Of a DNA stretch of 64,000 bases, positions 43,700 to 51,974 are shown piece by piece (positions within the stretch are counted from its first letter, which is position 1; the number at the start of each line of letters is the position of its first letter). Made by a program: the position numbers and the translations under genes. The stretch covers positions 376,001 to 440,000 of the forward strand of contig JADJWM010000003.1 of the NCBI GenBank assembly GCA_016716365.1, read 5' to 3'. The notes under the pieces are model-generated. The model did no database searches. It saw only the letters and a program-made list of their open reading frames with translations, and was not told the DNA's origin. The DNA comes from Chloracidobacterium sp. (GTDB lineage Bacteria > Acidobacteriota > Blastocatellia > Pyrinomonadales > Pyrinomonadaceae).

Positions 43700-44599
43700 T
43701 CAAAATCGAAACGTCGATCCTTCATGGCACCTCTTACACGAAGTGAAATTACTGTCGCCAAACGCCCTCTTGTCGTTGTGGCAGGCAGCGCAGCTCCGGG
43801 TGCGTGCCGGAGCAAGGTGCATCGAAAGCAGCGGTGAAGACACCTGACGTCCGGTCGCCGCCCCGGCCCGGACCGTGTGGCATTCGCTGCACGAGATCCG
43901 CTTCGACGTGTGTTCCGAATGGCTGAAATTCACGCGAGCGGCAGCCGAAGACTGCGAGAACCGGTTCGGGCGACCTGCCTGGTGGCACGTTGCACATGAC
44001 GCGATGTCGCGGCCGCCGGACCGGGCCTGCGGGCCATGGCATTGGAAGCAGTTCGAATGGGCATTCAGCCTCGTCGGTACCGTCATTGCTGCCCCCCGCG
44101 AGACCGGCCGATGGCAATCGGCGCAGTTTGCCAGGCGAGAATGTTTCGAATGATCGAACACCGTCCGAAAGCTCCTTAACCGGGGAAAGGGCTTGACCGA
44201 GGTCGGCGTATGGCAAATAACGCAGATCGGATGTTTATTGTCCCTGAATTCCTGAGAATGGCAGGAAGAGCACGGAATGTGGCCCGGGAATTTCGGTGTA
44301 GTCCGGTTGTCGTTTCGAACGTGGCAGACAAGGCAGGGCATCCTTTTATGCTGGGCCGTATCGTGCCGGAACCGGGAATAGTCCTGGACGGCGGGGTCGG
44401 CGGGCGGCTCGTTAGGGACGGCGGGCATTGTTTCGGGTTCGGACATCGAAGCACCCTTTGAGCTCTCGTTGTCCATCGAAAAGGCCATTACGATGAGCAA
44501 GATCGCCGACATCACAGCCGCGGCAAGTAAGCGACCGGTATTGCCGGGCCGCCGGGCCGCGTCGGATGACTTTTCGAGTCTCGCCGATGGTCGCTTCAA
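43700..44599 (-). CDS. Membrane-anchored nonahaem cytochrome c
   Basis: A 299-residue protein with one N-terminal hydrophobic helix (LLAAAVMSAILLIVMAFSM) and nine CxxCH motifs: CLVCH, CSSCH, CVICH, CADCH, CFQCH, CATCH, CSECH, CAACH and CKRCH. It overlaps the upstream gene by four bases (ATGA), so the two are translationally coupled. Probably an anchored periplasmic electron carrier; no lipobox is visible. Confidence 0.85.
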   Translation of the reverse strand: MKRPSARLEKSSDAARRPGNTGRLLAAAVMSAILLIVMAFSMDNESSKGASMSEPETMPAVPNEPPADPAVQDYSRFRHDTAQHKRMPCLVCHVRNDNRTTPKFPGHIPCSSCHSQEFRDNKHPICVICHTPTSVKPFPRLRSFRTVFDHSKHSRLANCADCHRPVSRGAAMTVPTRLNAHSNCFQCHGPQARSGGRDIASCATCHQAGRPNRFSQSSAAARVNFSHSEHTSKRISCSECHTVRAGAATGRQVSSPLLSMHLAPARTRSCAACHNDKRAFGDSNFTSCKRCHEGSTFRF

Positions 44600-45771
44600 G
44601 GTTTTGCTCCGGCTTCTACAAGCGCCGAACGATGGCTTTCGGGAACCGGCTGCCTACCGAAAACCACATGACACTTGGTACATTCGAACTTCGGGTCCGC
44701 TTTGCGTGCGTCCCACTCAAAATTCAGGGCCCCGCCGTCGTCGGTCGTGGCCGTCGCATGGCAGGTACTGCAGCTGCTCATTCCGACACGTTTTGACGCG
44801 GCGCTGAGTGTATTCATCGATTCCGCGTTGTGACACGTCGAACAGCTTAGTTCATTGTGGCTGAACCACTCATGCCGGAACTTACCCGTCGAGTCCCGAA
44901 GTTTCCAGGCATTCAAAACCACCCTATCCGTAACCCCCATCGTCCCGGAAAGCTTAGGGTCGAAATCGGCCGCCACCGAGGCCGGTTTAAGAGCGTGGCA
45001 CGTCGAACAGGAATCGGGCGAGGGCTTGAGGCCCGAATCGGCCGAATGACAAGTAAAGCAGGCCGTATGGCCCCTCGGCACCGACTTGAACGTACCTTTC
45101 TTCAGCCAGAAACCATCGCCGAGGTCCGCCGGCGGCTTTGTAAAGAACTCATCGGAGCCGTCTCCCTGCGGATGCAAAGTCTTGTGACAAACGGCGCAGC
45201 TCTCTTCGCTCGCTCGGCCAGGTGTGAATGAGGCGTTGCGAAAGATCGATCGCGGCCCCGATGTCCGGGAAACGATCTCAATGTGGACGGCATGGGGAAA
45301 TGCGATCTGGAAGTCCGACTCCGCCTCTTTTCCCTTTGCCGACTGGTCAAAGATCTCCGGCGGGTTCGGGAAGGGATGCCGGCGGCTGTCCCTTGGCGAA
45401 GGGTTGACGTGGCAGACCGAACAGATCGCGGGCCGTGCCCCCCTAAAGAATTGCTGCCGGTGGCACCCCAGGCAGGACTGATGCTGCGGATACTCCGTGA
45501 TGTCTGGGAAAGCCTCGGCTTCAGATCTGACCTTGTTCCAATTAGGCGACGGGAATTTATGGCACGTCGAGCATTCCTGCCGATGCGCCTGAACGTCGTG
45601 CTGAAAATCTCGATAGGTGGCTCCGCGGCGATTCGGCACCTGCCTCGCCTGGGCGCTGACCCTCCGGCCTTCTTCCAAACAGAGAAAAAAGCCGCACACC
45701 GAGATCAGGACAAGAGTAATACCCCACGCGATCCGTTCCTGGTTTTTGCGGGGGGCCGGTCGGACACGCAT
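44596..45771 (-). CDS. Membrane-anchored nonahaem cytochrome c, first gene of the minus-strand set
   Basis: A 391-residue protein with an N-terminal hydrophobic helix (IAWGITLVLISVCGFFLCL) and nine CxxCH motifs: CSTCH, CLGCH, CSVCH, CAVCH, CFTCH, CSTCH, CSTCH, CSTCH and CTKCH. No catalytic motif beyond haem sites was recognised. It is the first gene downstream of a CRP-type box (45823-45838) on the minus strand, so it and the next gene would share that control. Confidence 0.85.
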   Translation of the reverse strand: MRVRPAPRKNQERIAWGITLVLISVCGFFLCLEEGRRVSAQARQVPNRRGATYRDFQHDVQAHRQECSTCHKFPSPNWNKVRSEAEAFPDITEYPQHQSCLGCHRQQFFRGARPAICSVCHVNPSPRDSRRHPFPNPPEIFDQSAKGKEAESDFQIAFPHAVHIEIVSRTSGPRSIFRNASFTPGRASEESCAVCHKTLHPQGDGSDEFFTKPPADLGDGFWLKKGTFKSVPRGHTACFTCHSADSGLKPSPDSCSTCHALKPASVAADFDPKLSGTMGVTDRVVLNAWKLRDSTGKFRHEWFSHNELSCSTCHNAESMNTLSAASKRVGMSSCSTCHATATTDDGGALNFEWDARKADPKFECTKCHVVFGRQPVPESHRSALVEAGAKP

Positions 45772-45822
45772 TGGTTGATCGCAAAGTAACGACTCAGACT
45801 AATAATTTCCGTGCGTGCTTGC

Positions 45823-45838
45823 TGTGACTATGGTCACA
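45823..45838. promoter_or_regulatory. CRP-type operator TGTGA-N6-TCACA between divergent operons
   Basis: TGTGACTATGGTCACA. It lies 52 bases from the start of the minus-strand cytochrome set and about 184 bases from the preferred ResB start, so it could control either or both. Confidence 0.75.
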
Positions 45839-46021
45839 TAGAAACACAGCGGGCATGGTTACGATATGCGTAATTATCCGCGCAGTCATCACGATAGTCC
45901 GCGGCCATTTGCTTTGGGCGCCGTGCTCAATAACCGCCTTCCCTAGAATTGAGGTGTGTTTCGCGGCCAATTGATGAAAGGCACGGCCTTTGCTCGATCC
46001 AACTCGACTGGAATATTGCAC

Positions 46022-47545
46022 ATGGGTGAAATCTCAACTCTTGGATCGGAAGCGAACCTGCCGCGACCGGAAACCGTGAAGCCGGGCTGGGGAGTTACGG
46101 CTCTCGCCGCCTCAATGCGCTGGCTGTCGTCCGTTCGCCTCGGGGTCTTTCTTTTATGTCTTTTGGGAGCGGCCTGCATGATCGGGATGCTGATCATGCA
46201 GCAGAACGTCGACGGTTTTGAGAATTACTATGCCGCCCTGACGCCGGCCCAACGGCTTGTTTACGGCAGGCTCGGTTTCTTTAATATCTACCACGTCTGG
46301 TACTTTAACGCCCTTCTCGCACTTCTTTCGCTGAATATCATCCTCGCCTCGGTGGACCGGTTTCCGAAAGCTTGGCGTTATTTTTCCAAGCCTCAGCATA
46401 CCGTGCCCCTCCATTGGCTAAGGTCGCAAAGCGGTGCATTCGAATTTAAGACTGCTGGGGCACCCAACGACTTTAAGGCCGAGGCCGAGCAGCTACTCAA
46501 AGAGAGCGGCTGGAAGAAGGTCAAGACCACAGAAAAGGGCGGGCGAACCTACGTTTTTGCCGAATCGGGCACGTGGAACCGGCTTGGGGCCTACGCTGTA
46601 CACGTCGGCCTTCTGACCATTTTTCTGGGCGGCTTTTTGACCGCCCAGCTTGGCACCACCGGGAATCTCCCGCTTGCGCCCGGGGAATCCTCGGACCTGA
46701 TCCAAGAAAACGTCGTCGAACTCGACCAGGTCCATCAGGTTACGAAGAGGCTTCCGTTCGAGGTCACCTTTACGGACATTGAACAGAAACTGATCCGTAA
46801 GGACGGTTCGCTCGGTGTAGGTAATACGATCGACTGGATAACCCATTTCAGGATCTCGGACGAGACCGGACAGCATGACGGGATGGTCCAGATGAACCGC
46901 CCCTTTGACTACCGGGGCTATCGCTTCTTCCAGGCGAGCTACATTCCGACCGGCCGGGCACGCCACGTGACCATCGACCTGACGCCTGCCGGGGGCGGCG
47001 ATCCGCAAAGGCTGACGATCAAACGTGACGGTGCCGCGGTCCTTGACGACGGGACTAGGGTCCGGTTCTCCGAGTTCCGCGGGAATTTCCGGATCGGCCC
47101 CGAGGATCCGAACGAGGATACGAGCGACTATCCCAATCCGGCCGCGATCCTTCAGGTCACACCGCCGGGAGGCACGGTGGAAACCGCCTACGCGTTTGGG
47201 CCGCAGATGGCCAATATTCCGGCAGCTAAGAAGCCGACCGCGGGCTATACCTATTCACTGGTCGACTTCGAAAAGGTCGCCGACAGGCACATCCTCTCGG
47301 TCCAGCGGGATCCCGGAGCAACCGTCGTATATGTCGGTTTCGCTCTCCTTTGCCTAACACTGCTGGCCGTTTTCCTTTTCTCGCATCAGCGAGTTTGGGT
47401 GGTATTCGAAGCCGGGCAAAATGGCCGGATAAACGTTATCTCCGGCGGACACACCAATCGAAACCCGAACGCTTTCGAGGAAAGGTTCAATTCATTCAGG
47501 GACAAGTGGAAAGAGAAGTTCTTCGCGGACAAGGAGAATTTATGA
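46022..47545 (+). CDS. resB: ResB-like cytochrome c maturation protein
   Basis: About 507 residues from MGEISTLG at 46022 (upstream ATG-type starts at 45956 are possible). ResB pattern: a first helix LSSVRLGVFLLCLLGAACMIGMLIMQQ, then NIYHVWYFNALLALLSLNIILASVDR, a periplasmic domain with PFEVTFTDIEQKLIRKDGSLGVG and a last helix VYVGFALLCLTLLAVFLFSHQRVWV. With CcsA it keeps haem reduced and delivers it to apocytochromes. The stop overlaps the ccsA start at ATGA. Confidence 0.88.
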   Translation: MGEISTLGSEANLPRPETVKPGWGVTALAASMRWLSSVRLGVFLLCLLGAACMIGMLIMQQNVDGFENYYAALTPAQRLVYGRLGFFNIYHVWYFNALLALLSLNIILASVDRFPKAWRYFSKPQHTVPLHWLRSQSGAFEFKTAGAPNDFKAEAEQLLKESGWKKVKTTEKGGRTYVFAESGTWNRLGAYAVHVGLLTIFLGGFLTAQLGTTGNLPLAPGESSDLIQENVVELDQVHQVTKRLPFEVTFTDIEQKLIRKDGSLGVGNTIDWITHFRISDETGQHDGMVQMNRPFDYRGYRFFQASYIPTGRARHVTIDLTPAGGGDPQRLTIKRDGAAVLDDGTRVRFSEFRGNFRIGPEDPNEDTSDYPNPAAILQVTPPGGTVETAYAFGPQMANIPAAKKPTAGYTYSLVDFEKVADRHILSVQRDPGATVVYVGFALLCLTLLAVFLFSHQRVWVVFEAGQNGRINVISGGHTNRNPNAFEERFNSFRDKWKEKFFADKENL

Positions 47546-49159
47546 ATCAGGACGTTTTGGCAAAGCCCATAGTTGGTTACGAAGCCGGAAAAGAGACGGC
47601 CGTTTCGGGCCAGGGCGGCTTTTACGCCGCGGTCGGCGTGATCTTCGCGGCGCTTCTCCTTTGTGCGGTCAGGATCGGTGCCGGGCCGGAAAACTTCATT
47701 TCCGATCCCGCGTTGATGATGCTGGCACTGGCTTGTTATCTGACTGCGGCGGTCTTTTACCTGACGAACTTCTACGCGCCGTTTCGATTTGCCGAACGTC
47801 TCGGCTTTTGGGCGGCGGCGCTCGGTGTCTTCTTCAATCTGGCGAGCTGGCTCGTCAGGTGGGTCGCCGCCTATGATCGCGAGCTTGCTATCTTTCACGA
47901 GCAAGGCCGCCCGGCGACGGAAATGCCGTGGATGTTCAGATATGTTCCATTTGCGAACCTTTACGACCTGAGCCTTGCTTTTGCGTTCGGGGCCGGTATC
48001 ACAACGCTTCTGGTGATGCGGCGAAGGGGCTTTGCGCTTGTCGCGGCACTCGCCCTGCCGATGGCCGCGATCATTCTGGTCCTTGCACGATTCATTGGAG
48101 GCGAGTTCATCGATCTTCCGCCCGTTCTTGATTCATATTGGCGGCCGATCCATGTGGGAATCGCGTCCATCAGCTACGGCGTGGCGCTGGTCTGTTTTGC
48201 GGCCGCCGTGCTTTACCTCCTCAAGGACGGGTTAAAGGTCGAGAAGATGGCCATTTGGGCCAATCTCTTCGCACTCTCGGTCTTCGGCACGATCAGCAAG
48301 TTCAGCGTTTTCCTGCCGTCGACGTTCGGGACTTACTCAGCTTCGACGTTCGTGGGGAACTCGCGGATGTCGCTCGCACTGCGTGCCGACCTCCCCTATG
48401 TCGGATGGCTGATCGTGGCAGCGGCGGGTTTGCTGGCCGCGGCAACATTGCTATTCGTCAATGATCTTTCGCGTGACGATTCCAAGCTCCGCAGGATCGG
48501 CCGGGGCCTGATGGTCGCGGCACTCTTTGTTCAGGGGGCCGCCATCGCAATGCTCGTTTATCAGATCAAAACGATCGAGAATGTCGTCGCTCAGATCAAT
48601 CCGGCGCAATTCGAGCGTTTTGCCGTTTGGATGCTTCAACAGGAAAGCGTGCCCCAGGGCCAGATCAATCAAATGACCTCGCCGCAGCTTTTCCAAATGG
48701 GATCCGGAGTGGGTCCGGCAAAACGGGCCTCAGCTTCATCTCAGCCTTAACGCCAATCCGGTCGAACTTGCCGCACTGATCACCGCGTTCACCGGAACGC
48801 TTTTCATCGTGATCTTCTTTTTCCGGACGAATCGGTTAAGGGAAGCCCTTCCTCCCGCGTCCACGCTTGACGGGCTTATGTACAAGCTTGCCGGTATAGC
48901 GTTCGCGGGCCTAGCGCTTTTGCTGATTACCGGGGCGGTGTGGGCTAACGAATCCTGGGGCCGTTATTGGGGATGGGACGCGAAAGAGGTCGGTGCACTT
49001 GTGGCATGGCTGACCTACGCCGGGTTCCTCCATTCGAGGATCGCATACGGCTGGAAAGGCCGAAGCTCGGCATACTTCGCCATTCTCGCGTTCCTTTTCG
49101 TAATTTTTACGTATCTCGGTGTAAGCTATCTCTTACCGGGCCTTCATTCGTACGCTTAG
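47542..49159 (+). CDS. ccsA: CcsA/ResC-like cytochrome c maturation protein, frameshifted
   Basis: A polytopic haem handling protein. The first frame (47542-48750) covers ~385 correct residues, through LRADLPYVGWLIVAAAG. A one-base change at the GGG run 48699-48701 then moves the frame to MDPEWVRQNG...RTNRLREALPP, ending in the tryptophan-rich WGRYWGWDAKEVGALVAWLTYAGFLHSR motif. The corrected protein would be 538 residues. Either an assembly error or a true frameshift; the surrounding cytochrome set needs an active copy, which favours an error. Confidence 0.85.
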
Positions 49160-49166
49160 GAGAATT

Positions 49167-49850
49167 ATGACCAAAGAGAACCTTCTTTTTGCAGTGATCG
49201 GTTTACTTTTCGGGATGATGATCGGGTTCTTCTTTGCAAACTCGGTCAATCAGGGGGCCTTGACTCCGGGGGCGACGGCAATTCAGCCGCAGCCAGGAAT
49301 GCCGTCCGGGCATCCGAGTGTTCCCGGGTCTGGCGGATCGGTCGCAGAGGTCCAGGCCGCGATCGATCGGGCGAAGGCCGATCCCAATGATTTCGAAGCC
49401 CAAATGAAAGCTGCCGAGCTCTATTATCAGATCCAGCGTTTCGACGGTGCTATCGAGTTCCTGAAGAACGCGAACAATCTTCAGCCCGAGAACTATGAGG
49501 TGATCGTGAACCTCGGCAATGCGAATTTCGACGCGGGGAAGTATGAGGAGGCCGAAAAGTGGTACACGACGGCTCTCGCAAAGAAGCCCGACAATCTCGA
49601 CGTCAGGACCGATCTCGGCTTGAGCTTCGTATTTCGTGAGAAACCCGACAACGACCGCGCTATCGCCGAATTCAAAAAAGTACTCGACGCGAACCCAACT
49701 CACGTCCAGGCCCTGCAAAACATGGCGGTCGCATATACCAAAAAGAAAGATGCAGTAAAGGCCGAGGAGGCGTTGGCGAAATTAGAGAAAGCCGATCCTT
49801 CAAACGCGACCATCGCGAAACTGCGAGAAGACATCGCGGCCCTTAAATAG
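49167..49850 (+). CDS. TPR protein of cytochrome c maturation type (CcmH/NrfG-like)
   Basis: A 227-residue protein with an N-terminal membrane helix (LLFAVIGLLFGMMIGFFFA), a Pro/Gly-rich linker and about four TPR repeats (~65-220; EAQMKAAELYYQIQRFDGAIEFLKNANNLQP). Located eight bases after the ccsA stop. NrfG/CcmI-type TPRs hold apocytochromes for haem attachment, so a similar role is plausible. Confidence 0.78.
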   Translation: MTKENLLFAVIGLLFGMMIGFFFANSVNQGALTPGATAIQPQPGMPSGHPSVPGSGGSVAEVQAAIDRAKADPNDFEAQMKAAELYYQIQRFDGAIEFLKNANNLQPENYEVIVNLGNANFDAGKYEEAEKWYTTALAKKPDNLDVRTDLGLSFVFREKPDNDRAIAEFKKVLDANPTHVQALQNMAVAYTKKKDAVKAEEALAKLEKADPSNATIAKLREDIAALK

Positions 49851-49874
49851 GGCAGAAGGTAAGTGCAAATATAC

Positions 49875-49917
49875 ATTCGGGATCGGCCCTGCAAACTTTG
49901 CGGGGCCGATCCCGAAT
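49875..49917. terminator. Long inverted repeat, bidirectional terminator
   Basis: ATTCGGGATCGGCCCTGCAA pairs with the matching right arm TTGCGGGGCCGATCCCGAAT, with one wobble, between the convergent TPR and FAD oxidoreductase genes. No strong U tract. Confidence 0.7.
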
Positions 49918-49952
49918 CGCGCCGGGGGCGAGGCGAAACAGCTACCGAAAGA

Positions 49953-51104
49953 TCAGGGCACCGCCAGCGATGTCCCGAAGCCCTTAATGTGGCCGTATTT
50001 GCTGCGAATGGGCTTGACCAGACCGAAAAGAACCTCTTCATCGAAGTCGTCGAGAGACTCATCCCAGAAGCCGTAGTGAAAGAAGATCGGCCCTGTGTAT
50101 CTTTCGCCGATAGCCCACGCGATGGAATGCTCATAAACCTCGGCCGGTTCCTCGCCGAGAGCCGCCCGGAGCAGATTCCTTCCGGCTATTTTTCCCTGAC
50201 GAAGGGCCATATAACCGAATCGCGGCCCGGCAAGCGAGATAATGTCGCCGGCCGCATAGATCCTGTTCGAATCTTTGACCCGAAGATTTTCGGCCACCTC
50301 GATAAACCCGTCGGCATCGACATGACGATCAAGGCCCGCGATGTTCATCCGGCCTTTGAAAGGCGGGATGAGCATTGTGAGGTCCGAGGAGATCGCGTTG
50401 TCATCGGCGTCTAGGGTCCTATTCTGTAAGACACGTTCGACACGATAGTTCTCGCAGAGCGTTATGCCTTTGCGTTTGAACTCGTTCGGCAGATCCCTGA
50501 AAAGATTTGCACCCTGAAACGCATCGTCCAGCGTCTGCGGGAAAACCGCAGTGACGGAAACGCTCCCATTCCCGATACCCGATGCAAAACGCTCGGCAAA
50601 TGCGAGCGCTGCCTCGCAAACCGGTATCGGCAGATTGCTCCCTGGACTTAGGCCGACGACGATCGCCCCGGTACGAAAATCGTGGATCCTGGCCCGAAGC
50701 TTGTCCGCCGCGTCAGTGTCAAGCAGGTGATCCGCAAATTCGGACGACCCGGGAACGGTTCCGACGACGAGTTGTCGGCCCGTCGCGATCAGAAGTAGAT
50801 CATAACTAACCTGCTCCTCTCCTTCGTGCCCGGCGTATGCGACGGTGTTTGTGGCTGAATCGATCCGCGTCACCTCGCCGATAAGAAACCTGATATTCCT
50901 TTCGGCCATCGTCGGAGCAATATCGACGGTAAGATCTTCGCGGTCAAAACTGCCAAAAACATAAGGAACGAGGGCCGGGTACAAAAACAGGTTTCGCGAC
51001 CTAGAGATCAATGTCAGCTCGATGGAGCCGTCGTTGTTCTTCACGATCTCTTCTGCTGCCGCAAGTGCCGCAAACCCGCCTCCGACTATAACGATCTTAG
51101 CCAT
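49953..51104 (-). CDS. FAD-dependent NDH-2/SQR-like oxidoreductase
   Basis: A 383-residue flavoprotein. GGGFAALAAAEEI (FAD-binding Rossmann fold) at 8-20, the LLIATGRQL block and the second FAD motif RIYAAGDIISLAGP with YMALRQGKIAGRNLL. These match the sulphide:quinone reductase/NDH-2 superfamily; a few Cys residues exist (PVCEAALA; TLCENYRV) but substrate assignment is unsafe. A paralogue lies at 51975. Divergent from the Usp gene. Confidence 0.78.
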   Translation of the reverse strand: MAKIVIVGGGFAALAAAEEIVKNNDGSIELTLISRSRNLFLYPALVPYVFGSFDREDLTVDIAPTMAERNIRFLIGEVTRIDSATNTVAYAGHEGEEQVSYDLLLIATGRQLVVGTVPGSSEFADHLLDTDAADKLRARIHDFRTGAIVVGLSPGSNLPIPVCEAALAFAERFASGIGNGSVSVTAVFPQTLDDAFQGANLFRDLPNEFKRKGITLCENYRVERVLQNRTLDADDNAISSDLTMLIPPFKGRMNIAGLDRHVDADGFIEVAENLRVKDSNRIYAAGDIISLAGPRFGYMALRQGKIAGRNLLRAALGEEPAEVYEHSIAWAIGERYTGPIFFHYGFWDESLDDFDEEVLFGLVKPIRSKYGHIKGFGTSLAVP

Positions 51105-51500
51105 TTTTTTCTTCTCCTCCGATCATACGTGGATCTCACGATATTTACCGTCGACGGACAAGACGGAGATCCTTGAACATCGCGTTCATCAAACGGCAAC
51201 CTCCGTGCCAGCGGCTGTGCCGGCACATTCGGTTCCCGCCATTCCCTGACCGGCCCGCGATGACAGGTTACCGGCGGAGTCGGGCCGGAGGAAGCTTGCC
51301 GAATGGGGCGTGGAATTTATCGTGTGAATTCCGCGGAACCGCGAATAAATGCCGCGAAGCGCGAAAGATTCATGCGGCCGGCCGCGTTCTCTCGCCGCTC
51401 ATGCCCGGAAATCGCTGCTTTTGCTGACCCAAACGTCCGAAGCGGGATGGAACGCTCCTTGCCCTTGATCATTTGCGAGAATCCATTCTGGAGGTCAATA
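51105..51500. other. Divergent promoter region, no gene
   Basis: About 396 bases between a minus-strand FAD oxidoreductase and a plus-strand universal stress gene. The open frame from 51303 is an upstream extension of Usp without coding character. An imperfect CGTGGATCTCACG palindrome near 51129 is the only motif noticed. Confidence 0.45.
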
Positions 51501-51953
51501 ATGAAGGTACTTATTGCAACGGAAGGTTCCGAGTTCAGCAAAAAAGCCCTGGAGCGCTTTTGTGAACTTTTCGGAAATATCGGCGGGGTCGAGGCCCGGC
51601 TCATTTCGGTGGTCCAGCCGACCGTCGTACCGACCGAACCTTTTGCAGTATCGGCCGAGTACATCCGCGAGCTGGATGATGCGGCAAAGAAGTCGGCCCA
51701 CGAGGTGGTGGAAGCTGCACGAACCGACCTTACCACAATGGCACCCTCGGTCGGGGATGTTACAACGGTCGTCGGCGTCGGATCGCCGGAAAGGGTGATC
51801 GTGGAGGAGGCCGAGGAATGGGGAGCTGACCTGATCGTAACTGGCTCTCACGGGCACGGGTTCTGGAAACGAGCGTGGCTGGGTTCGGTCTCCAACGGGG
51901 TGGTCCACCATGCACCCTGTTCGGTGTTGATTGTCAGACCCGAACCCGAGTAA
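51501..51953 (+). CDS. Universal stress protein (UspA family)
   Basis: A 150-residue protein starting MKVLIATEGSEFSKKALERF with the C-terminal ATP-binding motif GADLIVTGSHGHGFWKRAWLGSVSNGVVHHAPCSVLIVR (G-x2-G-x9-G-S/T pattern). The ATG at 51501 follows GGAGG; the open frame starts at 51303. It shares gene order with the FAD oxidoreductase downstream (22 bases). Expected role: stress and energy signalling. Confidence 0.9.
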   Translation: MKVLIATEGSEFSKKALERFCELFGNIGGVEARLISVVQPTVVPTEPFAVSAEYIRELDDAAKKSAHEVVEAARTDLTTMAPSVGDVTTVVGVGSPERVIVEEAEEWGADLIVTGSHGHGFWKRAWLGSVSNGVVHHAPCSVLIVRPEPE

Positions 51954-51974
51954 TTTAAGGAGAGGTCTTATAAG

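Noticed and set aside
47350..47541. Upstream extension of ccsA from 47350
   Set aside because: It lies inside resB in another frame; the ATGA overlap at 47542 gives a normal start.
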